64,000 nt of DNA from Gammaproteobacteria bacterium (GTDB lineage: Bacteria; Pseudomonadota; Gammaproteobacteria; Pseudomonadales; Azotimanducaceae). Below, one piece after another: positions 30,256-39,405 of this stretch; within the stretch, counting starts at the first letter, position 1; the number at the start of each line of letters is the position of its first letter. The position numbers and the translations under genes are program-made. Below the pieces are notes generated by a model. It made no database searches. It was not told the origin of the DNA and was given only the letters and a program-made list of their open reading frames with translations. The stretch covers positions 535,666-599,665 of the forward strand of contig VXNY01000024.1 in assembly GCA_009840305.1 (NCBI GenBank). Reading direction: 5' to 3'.

Positions 30256-31054
30256 CAACCCCGCCAGTCAAAACCAGGACGGCACGATCGACAATTCAGC
30301 CGCTGACTGCCCGCTACTCGCCGCGACCATGGTGTTAGTCAGAGACCAACCCAAGGGATATGAAGTGTTCATGATCGAACGTCCCGCAAAGGGCGCCTTC
30401 CCGAAGCTTCATGTATTTCCTGGAGGCAAAATCGATCCCTCAGACTCGGAACTAGCACATTATTGTCCAATGTTGACTGACATCAGAGCTTCGCAAATAC
30501 TGAGTGTAAAAGATCATGGTTTGCGTTATTGGGTCTGCGCGATTCGAGAGTGTTTCGAAGAATGCGGCGTACTATTCGCCCACCAAAACGATGAGATTCT
30601 CAAGGTACGAACTGAAACAGAACGACTACGAGTAAGGGAGTGGGCTGAAAGAGTGTCAACTTCGTCCGAGGATTTCCAACTCGTACTCGAGACGCACAAA
30701 CTGACGTTAGCCACTGACGAAGTACATTACTTCAGCCATTGGATCACACCGGAAATTGCTCCTGTACGATTTGACACAAGGTTTTTTCTCGCCAAACTTC
30801 CCCAGGAGCAAAGAGCTGACGCTCAATCCACAGAGATAGTTTCAGCATGTTGGGTTCGTCCCAACGTCGCTCTTGAAAATTTTAGAACCAAAGCGTGGCG
30901 AATGATCTTGCCTACTTTGACGACACTTCGCATGATCTCGAACTATACAGATACAGAAGACCTCATCAAGCAAGTACGAACGGGCTATCACAAGATTCCA
31001 GTCCGTCCGGGAAAGCAACTACAAGGGATGCAACCTTTTCTCGATCAGTGGTAA
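30233..31054 (+). CDS. Nudix hydrolase, NUDT19-like
   Basis: A 273-residue hydrolase with an extended Nudix box: HVFPGGKIDPSD, then a longer-than-usual insertion of about 40 residues, then AIRECFEECGVLF. Such an insertion is typical of NUDT19/RP2-type proteins that act on CoA derivatives. Metal-binding glutamates of REcfEEcG are intact. The C-terminal half (HYFSHWITPEIAPVRFDTRFFLA) also fits this group. It sits in an overlapping gene chain between sbcB and an ABC transporter. Confidence 0.88.
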   Translation: MMSKGLTSNPASQNQDGTIDNSAADCPLLAATMVLVRDQPKGYEVFMIERPAKGAFPKLHVFPGGKIDPSDSELAHYCPMLTDIRASQILSVKDHGLRYWVCAIRECFEECGVLFAHQNDEILKVRTETERLRVREWAERVSTSSEDFQLVLETHKLTLATDEVHYFSHWITPEIAPVRFDTRFFLAKLPQEQRADAQSTEIVSACWVRPNVALENFRTKAWRMILPTLTTLRMISNYTDTEDLIKQVRTGYHKIPVRPGKQLQGMQPFLDQW

Positions 31055-31710
31055 TTCACGTCCAGGGTGTTAGTAAAAAATTTCCCGACGGTAAGGGAGA
31101 ACGTTGGGTAATTGAAGATGTCTCCTTCAAAGTTGAACCGCACCAAGCTACAGTAATCCGAGGACCAAGTGGAGTTGGGAAGACCACACTTCTCAATTTG
31201 ATCGCCGGCTTAATCCACCCAGACAAGGGGGAAATTGAGCTAAACCTTAAAGACTCTTCAGGACCAACTTCGTTAAATCGTCTAAACGCCCGCGAACTAC
31301 TACGATTTCGTAGAGACCACATCGGTTTTGTATATCAGTTTTTCAATCTCGTACCCACACTAACAGTCCAAGAAAACGTACTATTACCGCTCGCGCTAAC
31401 CAAGCGAGAACACCTACGAGAACAGGCGATAGATCGTCTGCACAAACTAGGGTTGAAATCTCACAAGAATGCGTTCCCGGCGCAACTATCTGGAGGCGAA
31501 CAGCAACGAGCAGCAATTGCAAGAGCGGTCGCGCACGAACCTCAATTCCTGTTTGCCGACGAACCCACAGGAAACTTAGACGCAGAAAATTCTGCCGCAG
31601 TCTTCAAATTGCTGTGGGATGAACATGAACGATTGGGTACAAATCTTGTAGTTGCGACGCACAGCGATGACATTGGCACATACGCTACACGCACAATCCA
31701 GTTAACTTGA
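31048..31710 (+). CDS. ABC transporter ATP-binding protein (LolD/MacB type)
   Basis: About 220 residues from the GTG at 31048, which overlaps the Nudix stop by 7 bp; the frame is open further upstream but there encodes nothing like the family. Walker A is GPSGVGKTT, signature LSGGEQQR, Walker B FLFADEPTGNLD, with the Q-loop in FVYQFFNLVP. The subgroup energises FtsX-fold permeases that move lipoproteins or peptides or act by mechanotransmission. The partner permease starts within its stop codon. Confidence 0.92.
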   Translation: MVIHVQGVSKKFPDGKGERWVIEDVSFKVEPHQATVIRGPSGVGKTTLLNLIAGLIHPDKGEIELNLKDSSGPTSLNRLNARELLRFRRDHIGFVYQFFNLVPTLTVQENVLLPLALTKREHLREQAIDRLHKLGLKSHKNAFPAQLSGGEQQRAAIARAVAHEPQFLFADEPTGNLDAENSAAVFKLLWDEHERLGTNLVVATHSDDIGTYATRTIQLT

Positions 31711-34019
31711 AACTTCTCATTCGTAGCCAGTGGCGTGATTTGATTTCGCGCCCCCTAGTCTTGATTGCTTTGCTCGCAAATCTAGTACTCGCGCTGTTCG
31801 CAATCTCTGTAGTACATGTGGCGGGCCACACTCTCGTGCATGAATATGTCGAGGGACAACCTCAGTCTGCGTACCAGTATGTAGTTCCCCTTACTGACAA
31901 TCGCGAGAGTTCATACTTCACATTTCGGGAACGATGGCGAGCTGGCGAACTCCCTGAAGTTGTTGGCATGGTACCCGTCGTAGAAGGAAATCTTGAGATC
32001 AGTGGACGCGCAATTCCATTGATTGGTATCGATTTGGTAAGCGATTCGCAAGCGATGTTTGACCTTGGAGACGCCCAAATACCAACAACACTAGTAACAC
32101 AAGATTCCGTTATCGCGTTCGGTGATGATTTAGCAAATACATCATTTCCAAACGACATCAAAGTGTTGGAATTCCGCTCCGGAGAACAAACATTTCTGCT
32201 CGCAGATATTGCTACGGCTCAAAATTTATTGGGGCGAACGGGAGAAATTGATGCTGCATGGCTTCGGTACAACCGAGTACGAGCATGGGATTGGATGGAA
32301 CATCTCTCCCCAGGGATCACTACGGGACTTGGCTTCAGTCGACCAGAAATTTCGTTAGCAGACCACAACATCGAACCGATGGACGTCTGGCAACCGACTC
32401 AAACATTTGTTGGGTCAATCGCGTTCAACATGGGACTGTTGGGTATGCTAGCTGTGTTGGTTTCAGGGTTCATCGTCTACGAATCCACGGCACGTAGCAT
32501 TGAACGTCGAGCACAAGAGTTTGACCGTTTACAGACGATTGGAGTTTCAGTTCTTCAGATTCGTTCCGTATTGATACTAGAAGCATCCACCTTAGTGTTG
32601 TTTTCAGCACTCGTTGCGGCGGTTGTTTCGTTCGTGTTTCTTCAGCTGAACGATCTCATTCGCGACGTACTCAAGACTCCTTTTCTAATCGCTACTTCCA
32701 AAGGATTGGTTCTTGGACTGTCTACTGCGTTGATTGGTGTAATACTAGCATTCAATCGAGAAGTACGCAAAGCCTCCTGGATCGAACTCGTACTTGGGGT
32801 TGTAGTAGCCGTTGCGATGTTGTGTTACGGAATTTGGATGACAACTACCCTATTTGGTGCTTACGTAGCCGTTTTCGCACTCTGCGTATTACACATTGTC
32901 GTACTGACACCAGCACTTATCCGACTTCTTGATGCACTTCTACCTCGATTCAAGCCGAAGAGTCTGATTTCGCGGATCAACGTTCGTGCTATGTGGCTAC
33001 ATCTAAAACAAGCGAAGTTTGCTACGATCGCGTTTTCACTTGCTATCGCTACAGCAATCGGGATTACACTCATGGTTAGTAGTCTTCGAACTGACTTTTT
33101 TGAATTACTGGAAGCGCGACTACCTTCAGGACTTCAAATACGTGAGGCCAGCAACGTGGACCCGAAGATCATAAGACAGTGGACCGGCGTGGACGAAGTG
33201 CGTGAATACTTTCGAGGAGAAGGCACCTTATCCGTAGGAAAGACGAATGTGATAGCGACTTCAATTGACGAATATGAAGCGCGTCGGTACGGCAACGAAA
33301 ACGATGCCGACCGTGTCGGTGTGTATGTGAACGAAAAAGTCGCGGCACAACTTAGGGCAAATATCGGAGACGAATTGGAGTTGAAACTCCCCAGCGCAAC
33401 GCCGATAAGTCTTCCGATCATTCACATATTTAAGTCATACGGTGAAATGTCGCGTGTCGTACTACTACCAAAAGACCAAGTTCCCTCTAATCCTCTGGTA
33501 CGCGATCGCTTGTTGATAGTTGTACAACCTGATGCGATTGCGTCTGTAGAACGAAGACTGAATGAGAAGTACCCGAGTGCTACTGTGTTGAGCCATGGAG
33601 AGATTCGAGAACGAGCGGTCCGAATTTTTAACCGAACTTTTGCGCTAACAAACCTAATCGCACTAATCGCGGTGATGGTAGCTGTAATCGGTCTTTTCAA
33701 TTCAGCACTGGCGTTGCAGAGTGCAAAAAATGCCGAGTACCGATTGCTGAATACTCTAGGATTTTCAAGATTCGCATTATTCCGACAATCGTTCACCCAA
33801 TCAACACTACATGGGGGTGTTTGTTGTTTGCTGTCTTTACCACTCGGAATCGGAATCGCATGGATACTGTGTGAACTCGTCAATCCACGCGCTTTTCACT
33901 GGACGATAAGCTTACATGTAGCACCTACGACCTTGGGATTTCCTCTTTTACTCGGGTTAAGTGCCGCAGTACTAGCGTCGATATTACCGTGGCTTTTCTT
34001 AAGTCGTAATCCAAAATGA
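31707..34019 (+). CDS. FtsX-like ABC permease
   Basis: A 770-residue protein with an N-terminal helix, a periplasmic domain of about 190 residues and then two FtsX-type helix sets, the last near residues 640-760 (LIALIAVMVAVIGLFNSAL). A second extracytoplasmic domain lies between about 460 and 640. The start is TTG overlapping the ATPase stop (TTGA). Permeases of this two-repeat shape pair with an AttH-like protein in Att-type operons, and exactly that gene follows. Confidence 0.88.
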   Translation: MKLLIRSQWRDLISRPLVLIALLANLVLALFAISVVHVAGHTLVHEYVEGQPQSAYQYVVPLTDNRESSYFTFRERWRAGELPEVVGMVPVVEGNLEISGRAIPLIGIDLVSDSQAMFDLGDAQIPTTLVTQDSVIAFGDDLANTSFPNDIKVLEFRSGEQTFLLADIATAQNLLGRTGEIDAAWLRYNRVRAWDWMEHLSPGITTGLGFSRPEISLADHNIEPMDVWQPTQTFVGSIAFNMGLLGMLAVLVSGFIVYESTARSIERRAQEFDRLQTIGVSVLQIRSVLILEASTLVLFSALVAAVVSFVFLQLNDLIRDVLKTPFLIATSKGLVLGLSTALIGVILAFNREVRKASWIELVLGVVVAVAMLCYGIWMTTTLFGAYVAVFALCVLHIVVLTPALIRLLDALLPRFKPKSLISRINVRAMWLHLKQAKFATIAFSLAIATAIGITLMVSSLRTDFFELLEARLPSGLQIREASNVDPKIIRQWTGVDEVREYFRGEGTLSVGKTNVIATSIDEYEARRYGNENDADRVGVYVNEKVAAQLRANIGDELELKLPSATPISLPIIHIFKSYGEMSRVVLLPKDQVPSNPLVRDRLLIVVQPDAIASVERRLNEKYPSATVLSHGEIRERAVRIFNRTFALTNLIALIAVMVAVIGLFNSALALQSAKNAEYRLLNTLGFSRFALFRQSFTQSTLHGGVCCLLSLPLGIGIAWILCELVNPRAFHWTISLHVAPTTLGFPLLLGLSAAVLASILPWLFLSRNPK

Positions 34020-35110
34020 AAGGCTACGCTGGTCTCCTGAAAGTTCTAGCTACGCTCCATTTAGTGGCGTTTGGTTGTTGGAGCTGTAGCCCGCCCTCTT
34101 CTCCCTCAGAAATTAGTGCATGGATGGGGTCGAACCTCAATACAGACGCTTTTGCACAGGTAGACGGCACCTACAAGCTCAGCTTCCCTTTCGACCATGG
34201 ATCACACAACGAGTTCCTGTTTGAATGGTGGTATCTTACGGCGATTCTAGACGATCAAAAGGGTCGTGAATTTGGAGTGCAATTTACGATTTTTCGTCGT
34301 GCCTTAGGTTCCGACCGTGCTTCTTCTAATCCGTGGCGAACGGGACAAGTTTATATGGGACACTTCGCGGTTTCTGACATTCAAGCGAAAAGTCATTGGA
34401 GCGATGAACGATTTAGTCGGGGGCATCCAGAACTTGCCGGTGCTCATATAGAACCGTTTCGAGTTTTTATTGAAGATTGGAAGTTCGCGTCGCAATCGTC
34501 TTCCTACTTTCCGTTGGAGTTATCCGCTGGTACCCCGGATTACCGCGTCTCATTAGCTATCAATCGTGGTAAACCGATGATCCTACACGGTACGAGTGGT
34601 TTTTCGCAAAAGAGTCCTGATCACGCATCATACTACTACACGTTTTCGCGCTTGCCCACTAATGGAACATTGGAAATCGAAGGAGAGAAGTACACCGTGT
34701 CGGGTTTCTCATGGATAGACCGCGAGTGGAGTAGTCAAATTCTCAGCGCCCACTACCGTGGCTGGTATTGGTTTTCACTCAACTTCGAGGACGGTCGCGA
34801 ATTGGTGCTATTCGAGCTCCATGCCGAAGACAAGAACTTAAAGACTCTCCCTACCGCTATGTGGATTGAACCTGAAGGGAGCACCGTTCTCATTCCCGCA
34901 GAAAGCTGGACGATCACACCGAGTCGATATTGGAAGTCGTACCCTGTTGAGTGGGTCTTAAAAATCGACGATATCCGTTATCTGATCGCTGCGAAGTTCG
35001 ACGATCAAGTTATGGACACAAGTATTAGTTACTGGGAAGGCGTCGTCGAGATAACAGAAGCGGATGCGGTAGTAGGACGCGGTTACATGGAGCTGACCGG
35101 GTACGAATAA
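34016..35110 (+). CDS. AttH/CrtC-like lipocalin-fold protein, exported
   Basis: A 364-residue protein of the AttH / carotenoid 1,2-hydratase family: HGSHNEFLFEWWYLTAIL, FGVQFTIFRRAL, MGHFAVSD and later FSWIDREWSS, GWYWFSLNFEDGREL. A hydrophobic signal precedes Cys21/Cys24, so it may be a lipoprotein, though the lipobox is not ideal. It overlaps the permease by ATGA. AttH homologues accompany ABC transporters and are thought to bind hydrophobic ligands; its natural ligand is unknown. Confidence 0.88.
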   Translation: MKGYAGLLKVLATLHLVAFGCWSCSPPSSPSEISAWMGSNLNTDAFAQVDGTYKLSFPFDHGSHNEFLFEWWYLTAILDDQKGREFGVQFTIFRRALGSDRASSNPWRTGQVYMGHFAVSDIQAKSHWSDERFSRGHPELAGAHIEPFRVFIEDWKFASQSSSYFPLELSAGTPDYRVSLAINRGKPMILHGTSGFSQKSPDHASYYYTFSRLPTNGTLEIEGEKYTVSGFSWIDREWSSQILSAHYRGWYWFSLNFEDGRELVLFELHAEDKNLKTLPTAMWIEPEGSTVLIPAESWTITPSRYWKSYPVEWVLKIDDIRYLIAAKFDDQVMDTSISYWEGVVEITEADAVVGRGYMELTGYE

Positions 35111-35234
35111 ACGACCTTCGTCAGTTTGGTTACCGTCCGAGTTCTAGATCTCCAGAAGTTTTTGCTGTGCATACTATATCGTTTGGTTTTCGAGATTCAA
35201 CGTTGCTCACTTACTCCTACAGATTGACCCGATC

Positions 35235-36164
35235 ATGGTAGAGACTGTCCTTCAGACCCACTTAAGTCTGCCGAATCGAAGACAGGGTAAAGTACGGGAC
35301 CTATACGACGTTGAATTAACCAATCGCGAGGCGGCACTACTGATTGTTGCCACTGACAGGATCAGTGCGTTTGATGTTGTGCTGGCTACGGGCTTACCAG
35401 GTAAGGGTCGAGTTCTTACTCAAATTTCGAAATTTTGGTTCGAGTTCTTTGCGGATACTGTCGATCACCACTTGATCAGCACCGATCCCGCTGACGTACC
35501 GGGATTGTCCGTTTCAGAACGGTCAATGTTACAAGATCGAATGATGCTCTGTCGCCGTACGAAGGTGATTCCAGTCGAATGCATTGCTCGAGGATATCTC
35601 ACCGGTAGTGGCTTCAAAGAATATCAACAAACTGGAGCTGTTTGTGGGATCAAACTACCTCCGAATTTAACTAACAGTGATCGTTTATCCGAACCAATTT
35701 TTACACCTTCAACCAAAGCGGAAGTTGGGGACCACGATGAAAATATTAGCTTTGAACAAGGTGTGAGTGTGGTGGGTCAAGAAACCATGGAATGGCTTCA
35801 GACCAAGACTCTAGATCTCTACATTCGAGCTAGTGAGTACTCGCGTGGTAAAGGTATCATTTTGGCCGATACAAAGTTCGAATTCGGACTTCTCGAAGAC
35901 AGTTCGGAACCGATCTTGATCGATGAAATCTTTACCCCTGACAGTTCGAGATTTTGGCCCGCTGACGATTGGGAACCCGGGCGTGAACAAAGCAGTTTCG
36001 ATAAGCAAATCGTTCGGAACTACTTGGAAACCGTGGTTAGAGACGGAGCATGGAACAAAAAACCTCCGGGCCCGAAGCTGCCTGCACAGGTCGTAGCGGG
36101 AGCGATGCAGCGATATTTAGAAGCGTACGAACTATTAACCGGTGAGACGCTAGTCCTTTCCTAA
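35235..36164 (+). CDS. purC: Phosphoribosylaminoimidazole-succinocarboxamide synthase
   Basis: SAICAR synthase, 309 residues, the longer form of the family. It joins CAIR and aspartate in purine synthesis. Landmarks are RQGKVRDLYDV, ATDRISAFDVVLATGLPGKGRVL, CIARGYLTGSGFKEYQ, STKAEVGDHDENIS and DEIFTPDSSRFWP. The start is ATG at 35235, 124 bp after the AttH-like gene. Confidence 0.95.
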   Translation: MVETVLQTHLSLPNRRQGKVRDLYDVELTNREAALLIVATDRISAFDVVLATGLPGKGRVLTQISKFWFEFFADTVDHHLISTDPADVPGLSVSERSMLQDRMMLCRRTKVIPVECIARGYLTGSGFKEYQQTGAVCGIKLPPNLTNSDRLSEPIFTPSTKAEVGDHDENISFEQGVSVVGQETMEWLQTKTLDLYIRASEYSRGKGIILADTKFEFGLLEDSSEPILIDEIFTPDSSRFWPADDWEPGREQSSFDKQIVRNYLETVVRDGAWNKKPPGPKLPAQVVAGAMQRYLEAYELLTGETLVLS

Positions 36165-36182
36165 TGTAGATGACCACCGGCT

Positions 36183-36551
36183 ATGGAATGGGACGAATAT
36201 AGAAAAATTTGTGATCATCCCTCAGTGCTCACTCGTTGGCTCATAGAACAAACGCTGCGAGTCTGCGACGGTGACAGTGCTAGAGTGCTCGAATCGGTAC
36301 TTGAATCGGTACCGATTGCCAAACCTTTGGGGCACAAGGGTGGATACGCCATCGACATGTTCAAGACCTCTTTGAAGCGCGAAGATGTCGCACAGATAGT
36401 ATCGCAGGTTGAACGCGCGGTCAAAACTGATAGGAGAACAAACGGTCCTGTTGAACGAGACTACACCCACATCGAAAAGACGTGGTTGGAATATCTACGT
36501 TGGTGCGATGAAGCAACTGACTCAGACCACCGATCGAATGAAGAGGATTGA
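36183..36551 (+). CDS. Hypothetical protein
   Basis: A 122-residue soluble, probably helical protein. It contains an exact 12-bp coding repeat (SVLESVLESVP) and HKGGYAIDMFKTSLKRED. I recognise no domain. It follows purC by 18 bp and overlaps the next small membrane gene, so it is probably expressed from the purC transcript. Confidence 0.55.
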   Translation: MEWDEYRKICDHPSVLTRWLIEQTLRVCDGDSARVLESVLESVPIAKPLGHKGGYAIDMFKTSLKREDVAQIVSQVERAVKTDRRTNGPVERDYTHIEKTWLEYLRWCDEATDSDHRSNEED

Positions 36552-36739
36552 AGAAAGTGGCTGCGTTGATTTTTTCCCTTGTGGGAGCGGTGATCTTGAG
36601 TGGTTTGGTTTGGGTTTTGTTCGGTTCACGGTTGAAACTGGCGAAAGAACCCGTTCAAAATGACATCTTCAATGTCACGTTATACCTGATTTGCGCGTTC
36701 GTTTTGATGTTTCCGTTAGTACTCTTTCTGGTCGCGTAA
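36548..36739 (+). CDS. Small two-helix membrane protein
   Basis: 63 residues with two hydrophobic helices (ALIFSLVGAVILSGLVWVLF and VTLYLICAFVLMFPLVLFLV) joined by a short loop. The TTG start overlaps the preceding stop as TTGA, which supports it as real. Function unknown. Confidence 0.5.
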   Translation: MKKVAALIFSLVGAVILSGLVWVLFGSRLKLAKEPVQNDIFNVTLYLICAFVLMFPLVLFLVA

Positions 36740-36743
36740 GTTT

Positions 36744-36766
36744 AAAAAAGCTCGTTATGAGCGAGC
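36744..36766 (-). terminator. Rho-independent terminator, minus strand
   Basis: GCTCG (36750-36754) pairs with CGAGC (36762-36766) around a 7-nt loop. On the minus strand the stem is followed by TTTTTT. It lies just beyond the small minus-strand gene ending at 36777. Confidence 0.6.
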
Positions 36767-36776
36767 GCTGTCTGAA

Positions 36777-36938
36777 TCATGAGTTGGAATCCGATGCGTT
36801 TTCAAGTATCTCGCGGATCTTAGAGAGTTCACGATTCTGTTCCTTCATCGCCATGATCATGTCAGGAAGTTCGTCCCAAATACGATAGATAAAGAATGCT
36901 ATCACACCTAAGAGTAAAAATAATATTAAGGTCAACAT
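36777..36938 (-). CDS. Small membrane protein with charged helix (53 aa)
   Basis: A short gene: ATG at 36938 with AGGA eight bases upstream, TGA at 36777, terminator right after. It begins MLTLILFLLLGVIAFFIYR, a single membrane helix, followed by an amphipathic charged helix (MKEQNRELSKIREILENAS). It lies 56 bp downstream of the SixA-like gene on the same strand. The set of ribosome-binding site, membrane helix and terminator supports a real gene; function unknown. Confidence 0.6.
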   Translation of the reverse strand: MLTLILFLLLGVIAFFIYRIWDELPDMIMAMKEQNRELSKIREILENASDSNS

Positions 36939-36994
36939 CAGCTGGTCCTGTTGGGCTGTTTAGTGAAAATGATAACGGACGGGTGGTTAATAAG

Positions 36995-37501
36995 TCAGGC
37001 CGAGGCATCACGAAACATTCGTGGTATGAAAAATCGTAGGAACCTTGCGTGCTTGAATTCGAACTCTTCCCATTCACTACCTACCTCGTAACACACAGCT
37101 GCCAGCGTGGGAAAAGCATGTTCTTCTGGCCAATCGTTAGTCGCGCGGATGCAAGAATCTATTGTCGGTAAATGAGATACGACTGCGACACAAGACAACG
37201 ATCTTTCAGTCTTGCGCAGGAGTTTTTCTACGTCGCGATGAGAGCCGGTGTAAAGGTCATGTGTTGATGTGATCGGGAGCTTTAACGCGTCATTTAGCAG
37301 TTCAGTTGTTTGTCGTGTGCGTTCGGAGTCGCTTGTATAAAACTTTTGTGGGATGTGTTCCGATGTCGCAAGCACCTCGGCCATTGCCGCACCATCCCGT
37401 CGTCCTCGTTGACTGAGTGGTCGCTCCATGTCGGGGGTATCCGCAGGCCAAGCAGACTTTCCGTGTCTTACCAACCAAACACATTTACTGCTATTATTCA
37501 T
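36995..37501 (-). CDS. SixA-like histidine phosphatase
   Basis: A 168-residue histidine-phosphatase-superfamily protein. The catalytic LVRHGKSAW (Arg12-His13-Gly14) is at the N-terminus, with RPLSQRGRRDGAAMAE, SERTRQTTELL and the second catalytic His in VVSHLPTID. Length and spacing match SixA, which removes phosphate from phosphohistidine in signalling proteins. It is followed by the 53-residue membrane gene. Confidence 0.88.
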   Translation of the reverse strand: MNNSSKCVWLVRHGKSAWPADTPDMERPLSQRGRRDGAAMAEVLATSEHIPQKFYTSDSERTRQTTELLNDALKLPITSTHDLYTGSHRDVEKLLRKTERSLSCVAVVSHLPTIDSCIRATNDWPEEHAFPTLAAVCYEVGSEWEEFEFKHARFLRFFIPRMFRDASA

Positions 37502-37607
37502 TGCATCGATTATTTCAAGCGTGATCCGTTAGGTTACCTTGACCTATGTTACAACAGAAAAGCAAGACGACCGACGATGACAGCGATCAGAGGTTTCAGA
37601 ATCGTGA

Positions 37608-38321
37608 TTAGTGACGCAGTAAAAACGTTTGTTCCTTTTTCTTCATTAATTTAACCAGAGCAAGACCGGCAACGAATCCCCCGATATGTGCCCAATAGGC
37701 AATTCCGTCATCCATCCCATACAAACCATTGAGTACCTGTAGCGCGAAATAAAAGCCAAGGACGATTACTGCGGGTACTTCGATAATCAAAAAGAAAAAC
37801 AAAAGAACTTTGATTCTCGATCGTGGATGGAGCAGGATGTATGCTCCCAAAACTCCACTCACCGCACCCGAAGCACCTATCATCGGAATCTTGCTACTGA
37901 CATCCGTAGCAATTTGTGCCGCTGCTGCAGCCAGACCACAAGTCAAGTAAAAGATTAGAAAACGAACTCGTCCGAGGGCGTTTTCGATGTTATCACCAAA
38001 TATCCAAAGAAACCACATGTTTCCGATGATGTGTAACCACCCTCCGTGCATGAACATGTGCGTAATCAAGGTGTAAAACTGGGGTTGTCCGTCGAGCGGA
38101 CAATAAGCTCCGCCACCCAATGAAATATATGTGCCCTTGGGAATCTGTCCTAACAAATCGCCGCTAATCAGAGCAAAATAACACAAAGATCGTTCATAGA
38201 GGCCAGCTACCATCCTTGCTCCCTGACCAAATATCCACACGGCGACATTTATGCCGATGATGGCATAGGTGACGATTGGTTTTCGATCTATCGGATTGTG
38301 ATCGTAAATTGGGAAAAACAT
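37608..38321 (-). CDS. Rhomboid-family intramembrane serine protease
   Basis: A 237-residue, six-to-seven-helix protein counted from the ATG at 38321 (MFFPIYDHNPIDRKP), the typical start of this subgroup. The catalytic dyad is Ser151 in GASGAVSG and His212 in AHIGGFVAGL; HGGWLHIIGNMWFLWIFGDN supplies the conserved His97/Asn101. It should cleave membrane proteins within the bilayer. It lies 37 bp downstream of the AI-2E-family gene. Confidence 0.9.
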   Translation of the reverse strand: MFFPIYDHNPIDRKPIVTYAIIGINVAVWIFGQGARMVAGLYERSLCYFALISGDLLGQIPKGTYISLGGGAYCPLDGQPQFYTLITHMFMHGGWLHIIGNMWFLWIFGDNIENALGRVRFLIFYLTCGLAAAAAQIATDVSSKIPMIGASGAVSGVLGAYILLHPRSRIKVLLFFFLIIEVPAVIVLGFYFALQVLNGLYGMDDGIAYWAHIGGFVAGLALVKLMKKKEQTFLLRH

Positions 38322-38358
38322 ACTAAGTGTAGATGCTTGACTCTCTAAACGGAGTTTC

Positions 38359-39405
38359 TCATTCTGGCACTGAGGGTTCTGAATCTGGCCGGTTAGGTTC
38401 CAGTAAATGGGCGATCCACGCTGTTGACTCGTGCGCCTCAAAGGCAAGTTTTGCCGTCATTGTCAAAGGCACCGACAACAACATACCCACCGGACCAAAC
38501 ATCCATCCCCAGAAGATCAACGACAGGAACACGACCAACGTCGAAAGACCCAACGTTCGACCAAGAAATCGCGGTTCGATACCAGCACCGATACCAACAT
38601 TGATGCCAACATACCCCATGAGTACGAGTGCCGCAGATCCCCAACCCAAACTTACGACAGTAACCAATATCGCAGGAGCCGCAGCAATCGCACTGCCAAT
38701 ATTTGGTATGTAGTTCAACATGAACGCCAGTAAGCCCCAAAGAATCGCAAAATCTACACCCAATACGAGAAGTAAGACTGTGACGCATACTCCCGTCAGC
38801 AGACTCGTACAAGTCTTGACGGCAATATAACGATTGAGATTCTCGCCAAACTGGTCGAGCCATCGAACATCCATTTTGCGTTCCAACAGCACACCTCGCA
38901 GTTTTCTCGGCAGCTGTTTTCCCTCAGCTAGGATAAACAGCACCGTTAAGAATATGAGAAACGTGTTGGAAAGGAGCTGACCTATACTCTGCAGTGCCTG
39001 GCTTGCTAGTGGGATGACGCGACTGGGGTCTAGGATCGCAGAAAAATCCAAATCCGAGTTGGGAAACAGTGTGTTGATGATTGGATTGATGGTGTCTTCT
39101 GTTAAATCTCTAATTTGATCTTGATAGAAGGTTTGCTCGGCTTGAAATTCCTTTACGACTTGAAGAAACACTAATCCCAGTCCAAAAAGCGCTACTACCA
39201 AAACCACCAGCACAGTTACCACCGCTAGCCAATGCGGGCACTTGCGTCGAGTAAGCCATTGAATCGGAGTACTTGCTATTGTGGCGATGAATACGGCCAA
39301 CATGAAGGGCACTACGACTTGATGTGCAAGTTTGAGACCTGCTAGAACTACGACGCATGCAATGAGGATTAGTGCCGTATTACGTATTGATACACCTTCC
39401 TTCAT
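38359..39405 (-). CDS. AI-2E family transporter (PerM/YdiK-like)
   Basis: A 348-residue membrane protein with about eight helices and the family pattern VVVPFMLAVFIATIASTPIQWL near the start and AFMLNYIPNIGSAIAAAPAIL later. Members export autoinducer-2 or act as antiporters; here the substrate is unknown. It overlaps the nitrilase gene by 4 bp (ATGA). Confidence 0.88.
   Translation of the reverse strand: MKEGVSIRNTALILIACVVVLAGLKLAHQVVVPFMLAVFIATIASTPIQWLTRRKCPHWLAVVTVLVVLVVALFGLGLVFLQVVKEFQAEQTFYQDQIRDLTEDTINPIINTLFPNSDLDFSAILDPSRVIPLASQALQSIGQLLSNTFLIFLTVLFILAEGKQLPRKLRGVLLERKMDVRWLDQFGENLNRYIAVKTCTSLLTGVCVTVLLLVLGVDFAILWGLLAFMLNYIPNIGSAIAAAPAILVTVVSLGWGSAALVLMGYVGINVGIGAGIEPRFLGRTLGLSTLVVFLSLIFWGWMFGPVGMLLSVPLTMTAKLAFEAHESTAWIAHLLEPNRPDSEPSVPE

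Noticed and set aside
30895..31047. Upstream extension of the ABC ATPase inside the Nudix gene
   Set aside because: The extra 50 residues are out-of-frame Nudix sequence; the family begins at the GTG at 31048, which overlaps the Nudix stop.
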